Assembly: GCA_965248135.1 (NCBI GenBank)
Contig: CBDFIN010000011.1
Location: forward strand, 620,001-684,000
Direction: 5' to 3'
Length of the DNA: 64,000 bases
Source: SZUA-100 sp965248135
GTDB taxonomy: Bacteria; Pseudomonadota; Alphaproteobacteria; Rhizobiales; Rhizobiaceae
Shown here: piece by piece, positions 51,267 to 60,462 of the stretch
How positions within the stretch are numbered: position 1 is the first letter of the stretch
Layout: each line of letters opens with the position of its first letter
Notes under the pieces: generated by a model
What the model was told of the DNA's origin: nothing
The model's input: the letters and a program-made list of their open reading frames with translations, nothing else
Databases searched by the model: none
Translations under genes and position numbers: made by a program

Positions 51267-52766
51267 ATGCAGGAACTCTATCATTTCATCGGCGGAGAAC
51301 GGGTTAACGGCAAATCGGGCCGGTATGCCGACGTCTACAATCCTGCCATCGGTGAAATTGAAAAGAAGGTGCCGCTCGCCAGCAAGGAAGAACTGGATGC
51401 AGCGATTGCCAATGCCAAGGCCGCCCAGCCCGGTTGGGGCGCCACCAACCCGCAAAAACGTGGCCGGGTAATGATGAAATTTGTCGAATTGCTTCACCGC
51501 GATATGGACAAACTGGCCGAGGCGCTGTCGCGTGAACACGGCAAGACCATACCGGATGCCAAGGGCGATGTTATCCGCGGCCTTGAGGTGGCTGAATTTT
51601 GCATTGGTGCACCTCAAATGCTGAAAGGTGAATATTCTGAAGGCGCCGGCCCCGGCATCGATATGTATTCAATCAGGCAGCCGGTCGGTGTCGCCGCCGG
51701 CATCACGCCGTTCAACTTCCCGGCGATGATCCCGATGTGGAAGTTTTGTCCAGCCATTGCCTGCGGCAATGCCTTTATCCTAAAACCGTCCGAGCGCGAC
51801 CCTTCCGTCCCCTTGATGCTGGCCGAACTGATGTTTGAAGCCGGTCTTCCCGCCGGTATTCTCAATGTGGTCAATGGTGACAAGGAAGCCGTCGACGGCA
51901 TTCTTAGCCACCCCGACATCGCCGGTGTCGGCTTTGTCGGATCGACTGCAATCGCCGAATATGTCTATGCCCGTGGCTGCAAGGCCGGCAAACGGGTGCA
52001 GTGTTTTGGTGGCGCCAAGAATCACATGATCATCATGCCGGACGCCGATATGGACCAGGCTGTCGATGCGTTGATTGGTGCTGGTTATGGTGCTGCAGGT
52101 GAACGTTGTATGGCGATATCGGTGGCCGTTCCGGTCGGTGAAGACACCGCAAACCGGCTGGTTGAAAAGCTCACACCACGGGTTGAATCGCTCAAGATCG
52201 CGCCCTACACGGCCGGCGATGATGCCGATTTTGGACCGCTGGTGACCAAAGAGGCGCACGAGCGGGTCAAGGGTCTGGTTGACCGGGGCGTCGAAGAGGG
52301 CGCATCCCTTGTCGTCGATGGTCGAGATTTCACCATGCAAGGCTATGAGGACGGCTATTTCATTGGTGGCTGTCTGTTCGACAATGTCACCAAAGACATG
52401 GATATTTACAAAACCGAGATTTTCGGCCCGGTGCTTTCGGTGGCGCGCACCGAAAATTATGAAGAAGCGCTTGACCTTGCCATGAGCCATGAATACGGCA
52501 ATGGCGTCGCCATGTTCACCCGCGATGGTGATACGGCCCGCAACTTTGCCAGCCGCATTAATATCGGCATGGTCGGCATTAACGTGCCGATCCCTGTTCC
52601 GTTAGCCTATTACACTTTTGGCGGCTGGAAACGTTCGGGCTTTGGCGATCTTAACCAGCACGGGCCGGATGCATTCCGGTTTTACACCCGCACCAAAACG
52701 GTCACGTCGCGCTGGCCCTCGGGCATCAAGGAGGGAGCGGATTTTTCCATTCCGACCATGGGCTAG
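51267..52766 (+). CDS. mmsA: MmsA (IolA), methylmalonate/malonate-semialdehyde dehydrogenase, CoA-acylating
   Basis: 499 aa from the ATG at 51267 (GGAG 7 nt upstream). Aldehyde dehydrogenase fold with GITPFNFPAMIPMWKFCPAIA, GFVGSTAIAEYV, and the catalytic Cys in AAGERCMAISVAVPVG. The general-base Glu of other aldehyde dehydrogenases is replaced in CFGGAKNH, as known for CoA-dependent MMSDH. It makes propionyl-CoA from valine breakdown and acetyl-CoA from malonate semialdehyde, the last step of inositol breakdown. Thus it can complete the iol pathway although encoded 43 kb from it. Confidence 0.93.
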   Translation: MQELYHFIGGERVNGKSGRYADVYNPAIGEIEKKVPLASKEELDAAIANAKAAQPGWGATNPQKRGRVMMKFVELLHRDMDKLAEALSREHGKTIPDAKGDVIRGLEVAEFCIGAPQMLKGEYSEGAGPGIDMYSIRQPVGVAAGITPFNFPAMIPMWKFCPAIACGNAFILKPSERDPSVPLMLAELMFEAGLPAGILNVVNGDKEAVDGILSHPDIAGVGFVGSTAIAEYVYARGCKAGKRVQCFGGAKNHMIIMPDADMDQAVDALIGAGYGAAGERCMAISVAVPVGEDTANRLVEKLTPRVESLKIAPYTAGDDADFGPLVTKEAHERVKGLVDRGVEEGASLVVDGRDFTMQGYEDGYFIGGCLFDNVTKDMDIYKTEIFGPVLSVARTENYEEALDLAMSHEYGNGVAMFTRDGDTARNFASRINIGMVGINVPIPVPLAYYTFGGWKRSGFGDLNQHGPDAFRFYTRTKTVTSRWPSGIKEGADFSIPTMG

Positions 52767-52837
52767 CGACCAATTCAGCCCATTGTAGAAAGGCGCCAGT
52801 TTGTCGGGAAATATTGTAGTGAAAGGTATATGACAAC

Positions 52838-53824
52838 ATGACCCGGCTCTTCAATCAACAGGACTTCGACCAAGCTGCCGAAATAGTCTACCGGTCGATG
52901 CAACCAACCTTGCAGAATGTCTGGCCGTTGCTGGCGCAACGCACCGGCTGCGAAGTCTGGGTCAAGCACGAAAACCACACCCCCACGGGCGCCTTTAAGT
53001 TGCGCGGTGGCCTGGTCTATATGCGTCGGCGCAAGGAGAGCGGCAATACCAGCGGCATTGTCTCGGCCACGAGAGGCAATCATGGCCAGAGCCTGGCAAC
53101 GGCAGGCCGCATCGAAGGCATACCCGTTACTATTTTTGCACCGCGCGGCAACAGTATCGAAAAGAACGCCGCCATGCGGGCGCAAGATGCCGAACTGATT
53201 GAGGCCGGAGAGGATTTTGATGAAGCGGCCGGTCTGGCGCGCAGCCATGCCGAAGAGCACGGCCTCGACATGATGCCTTCCTTCTTGCCCGATCTGGCTT
53301 TGGGTGTTTCGACCTATGGTCGCGAACTGTTTGAAGCGGTGAGCAAATCAGGTGATCCGCTGGATACCGTCTATGTTCCCATCGGTCTTGGCTCGGGCAT
53401 CTGTTCGGTGATCACCCTGCGCGATTTGATCGGACTGAAAACCAAAATAGTCGGCGTCGTCTCCGCCAATGCCAACACCTATGCGCGCTCGGTTGAAAGC
53501 GGCAAGCCGGTCGCCACCAATTCTGCCAAAACTTTTGCCGATGGTGTTGCGGTGCGAGCGCCCGACCCGCTGGCACTTGAGGTGATATCCAACGGTGTCG
53601 ACCGCATTGTCCAGATCAGCGATGATGAAGTGGCGCAGGCGATGCGCATATATTACACCGATACCCACAATCTGGCCGAGGGCGCAGGTGCAGCAAGCCT
53701 TGCTGCGCTGTTGCAGGAAAATGATCGCATGAGAGGCAAAAAGGTCGCCGTCATCCTCACTGGCGGAAACATTGATATGTCGCTTTATAAAAGTGTTCTT
53801 GCTGGCTACACCCCTGAAATCTAA
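52838..53824 (+). CDS. PLP-dependent threonine dehydratase-like ammonia-lyase
   Basis: 328 aa, fold type II PLP enzyme. The cofactor Lys is in TPTGAFKLRGG (about residues 49-59), the ring-stacking region reads ATRGNHGQSLA, and the phosphate loop is VPIGLGSGICS (about 177-187). At 328 aa it has no regulatory ACT domain, so it is of the catabolic threonine/serine or hydroxy-aspartate type and not biosynthetic IlvA. It is 71 bp after mmsA on the same strand and 94 bp before the aldolase. Confidence 0.83.
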   Translation: MTRLFNQQDFDQAAEIVYRSMQPTLQNVWPLLAQRTGCEVWVKHENHTPTGAFKLRGGLVYMRRRKESGNTSGIVSATRGNHGQSLATAGRIEGIPVTIFAPRGNSIEKNAAMRAQDAELIEAGEDFDEAAGLARSHAEEHGLDMMPSFLPDLALGVSTYGRELFEAVSKSGDPLDTVYVPIGLGSGICSVITLRDLIGLKTKIVGVVSANANTYARSVESGKPVATNSAKTFADGVAVRAPDPLALEVISNGVDRIVQISDDEVAQAMRIYYTDTHNLAEGAGAASLAALLQENDRMRGKKVAVILTGGNIDMSLYKSVLAGYTPEI

Positions 53825-53918
53825 CACCTATCTGGCCTTCTTCATTCACGATTGGCGCGATTTTGATACCGCCTATTCAACCTTTGACCCGAATCAGCGC
53901 ATCGGTTAACTATCAGGC

Positions 53919-54566
53919 ATGAAAAACAGCAATCAGCGAATCATCGATATCATGAAACTGGCGCCGGTCATTCCGGTGCTGAGTATAGATGAAGTGGCAC
54001 AGGGCGTCGAGGTCGCCCGGGCGTTGGTAGCGGGTGGCTTGCCGGCTATTGAGGTGACATTGCGAACGCCGGCAGCGCTCGATTGCATTCGTGCCATCGC
54101 CAAGGAGGTCGAAGGCGCACTTCCCGGTGCCGGTACGGTTCTCAATCAAATCCATGTCGATCAGGCGATTGACGCAGGCGCCCAATTTCTGGTCAGCCCC
54201 GGCGCCACACAGGAACTGATCGATGCTTCAAAACGCACCAACGTGCCATTGCTGCCGGGCGTCGCCACGGCCAGCGAAGCCATGGGCCTTTCTGAGGAAG
54301 GGTTTCAGGCATTAAAGTTCTTTCCAGCCGAACCCGCCGGCGGGGCAAATTATCTAACGGCGCTTTCTTCACCCCTGCCTCATATCAGTTTCTGCCCGAC
54401 CGGGGGAATAACCGCCGAAAACGCCACCAGCTATCTGGGTTTGCCTAACGTTATCTGTGTTGGCGGGTCGTGGGTCGCGCCAAGAAAACTGGTTGAGGCC
54501 GGTGACTGGGATGGCATTACCCATCTCGCCCGCCAGGCAAGTTTGCTTGGTCAACCTGCTTCGTAA
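53919..54566 (+). CDS. eda: KDPG/KHG-family aldolase (Eda-like)
   Basis: 215 aa, standard length. AIEVTLRTPAALDCI holds the catalytic Glu and phosphate-facing residues, GAGTVLN follows, and the Schiff-base Lys is in ALKFFPAEPAGG (about residue 130), with CPTGGI closing the barrel. It splits 2-keto-3-deoxy-6-phosphogluconate into pyruvate and glyceraldehyde 3-phosphate in the Entner-Doudoroff pathway. Without an edd gene beside it, it could also act on related keto-acids. Confidence 0.87.
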   Translation: MKNSNQRIIDIMKLAPVIPVLSIDEVAQGVEVARALVAGGLPAIEVTLRTPAALDCIRAIAKEVEGALPGAGTVLNQIHVDQAIDAGAQFLVSPGATQELIDASKRTNVPLLPGVATASEAMGLSEEGFQALKFFPAEPAGGANYLTALSSPLPHISFCPTGGITAENATSYLGLPNVICVGGSWVAPRKLVEAGDWDGITHLARQASLLGQPAS

Positions 54567-54886
54567 CCCAACAAATATTGGCACCACAACTCCAATGCGC
54601 ACGGCAATCGCTTGAAAGCGATTTGCACGTATTTTGTTAGTTTGCTCCGCTGCGGGCGGTTCTTTGCGGCGCTTTTTGCGCCTCAATCACCGTCCTCACA
54701 TGAGCAATGCTCAAGGCTGACCCGAATTCCCGATATTTTTCTTTGAAAAAATCCCTCCATTCGGGCGCCATGCGGATAAACTTTCTTTCAAGCGATCACC
54801 GTGCTCCAATGCGGCGTTGATTGTCGAGCGAGCATTTTGTTGATAGTAATCTCTCTACATTTTTTAAAGTATTCTGGTTTGACGAG
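54567..54886. other. 320-bp region between aldolase and modA genes
   Basis: It holds an inverted repeat (AATCGCTT-GA-AAGCGATT, 54606-54623) about 40 bp after the aldolase stop, possibly a weak terminator. A short minus-strand frame lies at 54637-54771. The modA promoter should be near its right end. No clear ModE-type operator was recognised. Confidence 0.45.
54637..54771 (-). CDS. Possible small protein, 44 aa
   Basis: The frame starts MAPEWRDFFKEKY, continues with a helix of the type FGSALSIAHVRTVIEAQ and ends in a basic RTARSGAN tail. Composition looks like an amphipathic helical protein and not noise. The ribosome site is weak (AAAGAAAG). A stop stands ten codons upstream, so it is not the tail of a longer gene. 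It could be a genuine small gene or a remnant. Confidence 0.3.
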   Translation of the reverse strand: MAPEWRDFFKEKYREFGSALSIAHVRTVIEAQKAPQRTARSGAN

Positions 54887-55636
54887 ATGCTGTCGGTGCA
54901 TGTGATTACAGTTTTGCTTTTGACATGGCTGATTGGTGCATCGCCGGCAATAGCCACGGAAAAATATCTCATCTTCGCTGCCGCCTCGATGAAAGATGCG
55001 CTGGAGGAAATCGCCACAAGCTACCGGGTAGACACCGGCAATACGCTCGTTCTGTCTCTTGCCGGCACTTCCAAGCTGGCGCGGCAGATCGACCATGGCG
55101 CTCCTGCCGATATTGTCATTTCCGCCGACGAACAATGGATGGATTGGCTGGCTGAGCGCAGCCTTATAAAGCCCGACAGCCGCATAAGTATCGCCGGCAA
55201 CCGGCTGGTCATCGCGGTACGCCGGGAAGTGGAAAACTGGGCCGGCCCGATAAAAATGCTTACCGATGGTCTTGCGGCAATTGCTGATACAGATGCAATT
55301 CCGGCAGGCCGCTATGCCAAACAGGCACTTTCCGGCATGGGCAAATGGCAGCAAGTATCGAAACGTGCAGTCAGCACCGAAAATGTCCGCCTGGCGCTGG
55401 CGTTATTGGTCCGCGGAGAAGTGGAGGCGGCCATTGTCTATGCCTCCGATGTCAATGCCGAGCCACAAGTTCGCGCGGCCTATTATTTTGCCCCGCAGAC
55501 CCATAGTAAAATTGCCTATCCGGCAGCTCTAACAAGCATCGCAGCAAATGGTGCGACCGAAGCGCTGGCGTTTCTGAGCGAACCCAAAGCGCAGGCAATA
55601 TTCGCCAAACACGGCTTTCAACCGGCAGCAAATTAG
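54887..55636 (+). CDS. modA: ModA, molybdate-binding periplasmic protein
   Basis: 249 aa from the ATG at 54887; a longer TTG frame has an unlikely N-terminus. Signal peptide of about 24 residues (core ITVLLLTWLIGA, cleavage ATA), then YLIFAAASMKDALEEIA, the oxyanion-binding start of ModA. LSLAGTSKLARQIDHGAPADIVISAD and ALALLVRGEVEAAIVYASDV are also family motifs. It captures molybdate for the ModBC importer, which follows after 14 bp. Confidence 0.93.
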   Translation: MLSVHVITVLLLTWLIGASPAIATEKYLIFAAASMKDALEEIATSYRVDTGNTLVLSLAGTSKLARQIDHGAPADIVISADEQWMDWLAERSLIKPDSRISIAGNRLVIAVRREVENWAGPIKMLTDGLAAIADTDAIPAGRYAKQALSGMGKWQQVSKRAVSTENVRLALALLVRGEVEAAIVYASDVNAEPQVRAAYYFAPQTHSKIAYPAALTSIAANGATEALAFLSEPKAQAIFAKHGFQPAAN

Positions 55637-55650
55637 GCAATAACATCGCC

Positions 55651-56328
55651 ATGGATAATGGCACCATTGTACTATTGTCGCTTAAGGTCGCGCTGGTGGC
55701 GGTGCTGTTTGCCCTGCCGCTGGCGGTGATCATTGCCTGGTGGCTGGCGCGCAGCAATTCTCCCTTCAAAGGGCTGGTCAATGCCCTGGCACATCTGCCG
55801 CTGGTGCTGCCACCGGTGGTCACCGGCTATGGTCTCTTGGTATTGTTTGGTCGCAGAGGCCCAATAGGTTCATTGCTTGAAGCGTTGTTTGGAACCGGTG
55901 TCGCCTTTCGCTGGTCGGGCGCGGCCCTGGCGGCGGCGGTAATGGCCTTTCCCTTGATGGTACGCCCGTTGCGTCTTGCTTTCGAATCGATCGATCCCGG
56001 TCTTGAGCCCGCAGCCCGTACACTTGGTGCCGGTCGCATGATGATTTTTGCCACTATCTCACTGCCATTGGCGCTTCCCGGTCTGATTGCCGGTGCGGTG
56101 CTTGGGTTTGCCAAGGCCATGGGCGAATTCGGCGCCACCATCACCTTCGTTTCCAACATCCCCGGCGAGACCCGCACCCTTTCGCTGGCGATCTATTCTT
56201 TTCTGCAATCGCCCTCGGGCGACAGCGATGCGGTTAAGCTGATCCTCTTGTCCCTGGCTATTTCATTGACCGCCATCATTGCGTCAGAGTGGATTGCCCA
56301 CCGCAGTCAAAAAAGACGGTTGGGATAG
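55651..56328 (+). CDS. modB: ModB, molybdate ABC transporter permease
   Basis: 225 aa, five to six membrane helices. LVNALAHLPLVLPPVVTGYGLL is the ModB start, and the EAA loop ARTLGAGRMMIFATISLPLALPGLIAGAVLGFAKAMGEFGATI is intact. It forms the channel with ModA and ModC. It ends 5 bp before modC. Confidence 0.95.
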   Translation: MDNGTIVLLSLKVALVAVLFALPLAVIIAWWLARSNSPFKGLVNALAHLPLVLPPVVTGYGLLVLFGRRGPIGSLLEALFGTGVAFRWSGAALAAAVMAFPLMVRPLRLAFESIDPGLEPAARTLGAGRMMIFATISLPLALPGLIAGAVLGFAKAMGEFGATITFVSNIPGETRTLSLAIYSFLQSPSGDSDAVKLILLSLAISLTAIIASEWIAHRSQKRRLG

Positions 56329-56333
56329 GCGCC

Positions 56334-57437
56334 ATGGATATCGATATTAAAGGACATGCGGGAAGTTTCGATCTGGATGTGGCATTTTCTGCAGCTTCAG
56401 GAGTGACTGCGGTATTTGGCCGTTCCGGTTGCGGCAAATCTACGCTGGTCAATATGATCGCCGGCCTATCCAATCCGGATGAGGGCACCATACGCACCAA
56501 TTCCCGTATCCTTTTCGATACCGCCAACGGCATTTGCCTGACCCCGGCCCAGCGCCGGGTCGGCGTGGTTTTTCAGGAACCGCGGCTTTTTCCGCACATG
56601 AGCATCAAGCGTAATCTCACCTTCGCCTCATGGGCCGGAAAGCGCCCGATGAACGTTGATACCCTTGCTCAGATCGTTGAAATGCTCGGCATAGAGCCGC
56701 TGCTCGACCGCTATCCTGCAACACTTTCAGGTGGGGAAAAACAACGTGTGGCAATTGGCCGGGCTCTGCTTTCAGACCCGTCGGTGCTACTTTTGGACGA
56801 ACCGCTTTCGGCTCTTGATTCAGCCCGCCAGCAGGAAATCATGCCTTGGCTGGAGCGAATGCGTGATGCTGCCGGCATACCGATTATCTATGTCAGCCAC
56901 GCGATAGAAGAGGTCGCCCGGCTGGCAGATACGATCGTGCTGATGGACAAGGGGAAAGTTGTCGCCACCGGCCCGGTTGCCGAAGTCCTGGCTCGCCTTG
57001 ATCTCGGCCCGATGATGGGACGCGACCAGGCCGGCAGTCTGTTGACCGGCACGATTATCGGCAACGATCCGTCCTATGGGTTGAGCGAAATCGCCATCGA
57101 GGGTGAAAGCGTCTATCTCGCCAGTGAACCGGGGGAACCCGGCACCCGGCTGCGGCTGCGCATCAAGGCGCGTGACATTATCATTGCGCTGGAAAAACCT
57201 GACAATACCAGCGCCCGCAATATTCTTTCCTGTGTGATTGAGCAGATGCTGGTCGATGACGGGCCCTATGGCGAGTTGCTGTTGCGGCTTGGGCACCAGT
57301 TTTTGCGCGCCCGCGTTACCCGGCGCTCGGTCGATCTGCTTCAGCTCAAACCGCAAATGCAGGTATTTGCGCTGATTAAAAGCATCTCGATCAACCGCCG
57401 CATGGTATCGCAAGAGGGTAATCAGAAAACGCCATGA
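56334..57437 (+). CDS. modC: ModC, molybdate ABC transporter ATPase
   Basis: 367 aa from the ATG at 56334. Walker A FGRSGCGKST, signature LSGGEKQRVAIGRAL, Walker B VLLLDEPLSALD, then a C-terminal TOBE/molybdate-binding domain (about residues 295-355, SARNILSCVIEQM...). That domain senses oxyanion and inhibits the transporter. Molybdate would serve molybdenum enzymes used under low oxygen, in keeping with the cco and FNR genes. Confidence 0.95.
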   Translation: MDIDIKGHAGSFDLDVAFSAASGVTAVFGRSGCGKSTLVNMIAGLSNPDEGTIRTNSRILFDTANGICLTPAQRRVGVVFQEPRLFPHMSIKRNLTFASWAGKRPMNVDTLAQIVEMLGIEPLLDRYPATLSGGEKQRVAIGRALLSDPSVLLLDEPLSALDSARQQEIMPWLERMRDAAGIPIIYVSHAIEEVARLADTIVLMDKGKVVATGPVAEVLARLDLGPMMGRDQAGSLLTGTIIGNDPSYGLSEIAIEGESVYLASEPGEPGTRLRLRIKARDIIIALEKPDNTSARNILSCVIEQMLVDDGPYGELLLRLGHQFLRARVTRRSVDLLQLKPQMQVFALIKSISINRRMVSQEGNQKTP

Positions 57438-58616
57438 TCAATGTTGCAAAAACGCTTCAATGCGGTCGATGGCGCGGTTGATGTTTTCTTCCGAATTGGC
57501 ATAGGAAAGCCTGAGATATCCTTCGCCCAGAATGCCGAAATCCGGCCCGCCGATAGAGGCTACTCCCGCCTCCTCCAGCAGGGCGGTTGCGAGTTCTTTG
57601 GCCTTCCAGCCTGTCGCGGTAATATTGGGAAAGGCATAAAACGCGCCCTTTGGCGTGATGCAGCTTACATTGTCGATTGCCTCCATCCGCGCCACCACCA
57701 GTTTGCGACGGCGGTCGAATGCCGCCATCATCTTGGCCACCTCATGTTGTGGGCCGTCAATAGCGGCGATACCGGCATATTGTGCCGGCGCGTTGACGCA
57801 CGACCAGCCGTTGACCGCCAGCTTGCGGATATTTTCATAGAGCCCTTCCGGCCATATCGACCAGCCCAGCCGCCAGCCCGTCATCGCCCAGGTCTTTGAC
57901 CAGCCATTAAGCACGATCAGCCGGTCGCGGATTGCTTCAAATGTCAGGAGCGAAGTATGGGTTTCGCCATCATAGGTCATGGCATCGTAGATTTCGTCTG
58001 AAAGCAGCGCCACGTCGGGATGAAGTTCAAGCCCCCGCACCAGCTTTTCAATCTCACTTCCTGGTGTCACCCCGCCGGTCGGGTTGGCCGGTGAATTGAT
58101 GATTAGCAGTCTGGTGCTTGGGTTGATCAGCGCCAGCGTCTCTTCGGCCGAAAAAGCGAACTGGTCTTCTTCACGCACCGCAATGGGAACCGGTTTTGCC
58201 CCGGTAAATTCGATCATCGAACGATAGATCGGAAAGCCGGGATCGGGATACATGATCTCGGCACCCGGTTCGCCAAACATCAACATTGCCGCAAACATTG
58301 TCACCTTGCCACCGGGCACGATCACCACCTGTTCAGGTGAAACCTCGACGCCTGTGGTCAACAAAGTGCGCCGCACCACCGCCTCGCGCAGCGGCAATAT
58401 GCCGGTTGCCGGTGTGTAGCCGTGATGGCCGTCCCTTAAGGCCTTAACGGCGGCCTCAACAATATGGTCCGGGGTGGCAAAATCCGGCTGGCCGATGCCA
58501 AGGTTGATAATATCGCGGCCCTGGGCCGTCAGCGCTGACGCTCGCGCCAACACGGCAAAGGCGTTTTCCTCGCCAATCCGATCGAAGCCTGAGATAGTTT
58601 TAAGCATAGATTGCAT
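57438..58616 (-). CDS. Class I/II aminotransferase (AspC/AatA-like)
   Basis: 392 aa from an ATG at 58616, or 389 from 58607; the longer TTG frame is less likely. Fold type I PLP enzyme with INSPANPTGGV, SDEIYDAMTY and the cofactor Lys in VLNGWSKTWAMTGWRLGW. The N-terminal IINLGIGQPDFATPDHIV matches the aromatic/aspartate aminotransferases. It abuts the modC stop tail to tail with no gap. The amino donor cannot be fixed from sequence. Confidence 0.87.
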   Translation of the reverse strand: MQSMLKTISGFDRIGEENAFAVLARASALTAQGRDIINLGIGQPDFATPDHIVEAAVKALRDGHHGYTPATGILPLREAVVRRTLLTTGVEVSPEQVVIVPGGKVTMFAAMLMFGEPGAEIMYPDPGFPIYRSMIEFTGAKPVPIAVREEDQFAFSAEETLALINPSTRLLIINSPANPTGGVTPGSEIEKLVRGLELHPDVALLSDEIYDAMTYDGETHTSLLTFEAIRDRLIVLNGWSKTWAMTGWRLGWSIWPEGLYENIRKLAVNGWSCVNAPAQYAGIAAIDGPQHEVAKMMAAFDRRRKLVVARMEAIDNVSCITPKGAFYAFPNITATGWKAKELATALLEEAGVASIGGPDFGILGEGYLRLSYANSEENINRAIDRIEAFLQH

Positions 58617-58694
58617 CCGGCAATTGATTTTTCCCAGCTTGTCTGATTTTGTGAGCGAGTTCAATCATTCCCGCTACTGAATTGTTTCGAGCCG

Positions 58695-59366
58695 ATGAGA
58701 GATCTGAGCCTTTGGCAACCGTGTGCAACACCACCCAGTTCAGCGATGAAGGGCCAATGGATCAGTCTTGAGCCGATCACAGACGGGCGACACTTTGACG
58801 ATTTGTGGCACACCTACTCAGCCGACAAATCGGGTTCGATCTGGCACTATTTGCCCTATGGGCCGTTTGAAAATAAGGACGATTTTCTGGCCTTCGCGAC
58901 CGCCACCTACCTTGGCGAAGACCCAATGTTTCATGCCCTGGTCGAACTGCAATCCGGCAAGGCACTGGGTGTCGCCAGCCTGATGCGCATCAATCAAGCC
59001 CATGGGGTGATCGAGACCGGCCATATCTGTTATGGACCTGCCGTCCAGCGAACCGCGATGACCACCGAGGTTATCTACCTTTTTGGCAAGCGCATTTTCG
59101 ACCAATTGGGTTATCGCCGCTTTGAGTGGAAATGCGATGCGGCAAACAAAGCCTCCAGGCGGGCGGCAGATCGGTTTGGCTTCAAATTTGAAGGCATTTT
59201 CCGCCAGGCGCTGGTGGTCAAACAGCGCAACCGCGATACGGCCTGGTATTCGATAATCGACAGCGAATGGCCGCAACTAAAGGCCGGTTTCGAAGCCTGG
59301 TTGGCACCGGATAATTTCGACCACGCGGGCAATCAGATCAACCAGCTGGAACAATTGAGGGGATAG
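58695..59366 (+). CDS. GNAT-family acetyltransferase (RimJ/RimL-like)
   Basis: 223 aa. WISLEPITDGRHFDDL opens the fold, GVASLMRINQAHGVIETGHICYG is the beta4-beta5 core, and RFEWKCDAANKASRRAADRFGFKFEG is the acyl-CoA-binding alpha4/beta6 region of the RimJ/RimL branch. It should acetylate a protein N-terminus or a small amine. It is 5 bp upstream of the epimerase gene and probably co-transcribed with it. Confidence 0.82.
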   Translation: MRDLSLWQPCATPPSSAMKGQWISLEPITDGRHFDDLWHTYSADKSGSIWHYLPYGPFENKDDFLAFATATYLGEDPMFHALVELQSGKALGVASLMRINQAHGVIETGHICYGPAVQRTAMTTEVIYLFGKRIFDQLGYRRFEWKCDAANKASRRAADRFGFKFEGIFRQALVVKQRNRDTAWYSIIDSEWPQLKAGFEAWLAPDNFDHAGNQINQLEQLRG

Positions 59367-59371
59367 GGCCT

Positions 59372-60340
59372 TTGCAGATTTTGATTATCGGTGCCGGCGG
59401 CATGATCGGGCGCAAACTTGTGGCTGCGCTGTTGGCCAAGGGCAGTTTGCGCGGCCAAAAGATCACATCGATCATTGCCCATGATATCGTGGTGCCAAGC
59501 TATGACACCGATGCCACCATAAATATAACCGGCATTGCCGGTGATATTTCCGACGCTGCCGTATCAAGCAAACTGGTTTCTACCAGGCCCAATGTCATAT
59601 TTCATTTAGCAGCGATAGTCTCGGGTGAGGCGGAGACTGATTTCGACAAGGGTTACCGGGTCAATCTGGCGGCGGTGCAGCAGTTGTTTGAGGCGATACG
59701 CCAACATGCCTACAGGCCCCGCGTCGTCTATGCGTCGTCGATTGCTGTTTTTGGCGCACCTTTTGACGATCCGATCCGCGACGATTTTCATTTGACGCCT
59801 TTGACTTCCTATGGCGCCCACAAAGCCATCGGTGAGTTGCTTCTCGCTGACTATACGCGCAAAGGGTTTTTCGATGGCATTGGTCTGCGGTTCCCGACCA
59901 TCGTTGTCAGACCGGGCAAGCCCAATCTGGCCGCATCTGGCTTTTTTTCCAACATCATCCGAGAGCCGCTTGCCGGCAAGAAAACCGTGCTGCCGGTGAG
60001 CCGTGATGTTAAACACTGGATGGCCAGCCCGCGCTCGGCCGCGGGATTTTGCATAGATGCCGCCGAGCTTGATGGTGAAGAGATCGGCCCACGGCGCAAT
60101 ATTACCCTTCCGGGTATTGCCATCACCGTGGGTGGCATGCTGGAGGCACTTGTCCGCATTGCTGGCAGCGATATCCTTTCATTGATCAGCGAACAGCCTG
60201 ATGAGGCCATTATCAGCATCGTACGTAACTGGCCCCGGGAATTTGACACAAGCCGGGCCATTCAATTGGGGTTCAGGTGTGAAACAAGCTTTGATCAGAT
60301 TATCCAAGCCCATATTGACGACACGTCAAACGGGGCTTGA
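59372..60340 (+). CDS. denD: NAD-dependent epimerase/dehydratase, DenD-like (D-erythronate dehydrogenase)
   Basis: 322 aa from a TTG at 59372, with GAGGGG and AGGG just before it. Extended SDR fold: ILIIGAGGMIGRKLVAAL (NAD loop), VIFHLAAIVSGEAETDFDKGY, catalytic YGAHKAIGE and FPTIVVRPGKPNLAASGFFSNIIREPLAG. The last stretch and DVKHWMASPRSA resemble DenD, which oxidises D-erythronate. The rest of the four-carbon acid pathway is not in the window, so the substrate is uncertain. Confidence 0.75.
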   Translation: MQILIIGAGGMIGRKLVAALLAKGSLRGQKITSIIAHDIVVPSYDTDATINITGIAGDISDAAVSSKLVSTRPNVIFHLAAIVSGEAETDFDKGYRVNLAAVQQLFEAIRQHAYRPRVVYASSIAVFGAPFDDPIRDDFHLTPLTSYGAHKAIGELLLADYTRKGFFDGIGLRFPTIVVRPGKPNLAASGFFSNIIREPLAGKKTVLPVSRDVKHWMASPRSAAGFCIDAAELDGEEIGPRRNITLPGIAITVGGMLEALVRIAGSDILSLISEQPDEAIISIVRNWPREFDTSRAIQLGFRCETSFDQIIQAHIDDTSNGA

Positions 60341-60367
60341 GCTTGTTTCCAATAACTCCTATGTAAA

Positions 60368-60381
60368 TTGACATAGATCAA
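60368..60381. promoter_or_regulatory. FNR box upstream of the fnrL gene
   Basis: TTGACATAGATCAA matches TTGAT-N4-ATCAA at nine of ten consensus positions (C for T in the first half). It is 82-95 bp before the fnrL start, so autoregulation is likely. Confidence 0.78.
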
Positions 60382-60462
60382 ATTCCATCACCTGACGGGT
60401 GATCCCGATGAGGCGCTATCCGGGGACTTAGCATATCGCCACAACAATTGCGCCTAATTGTC

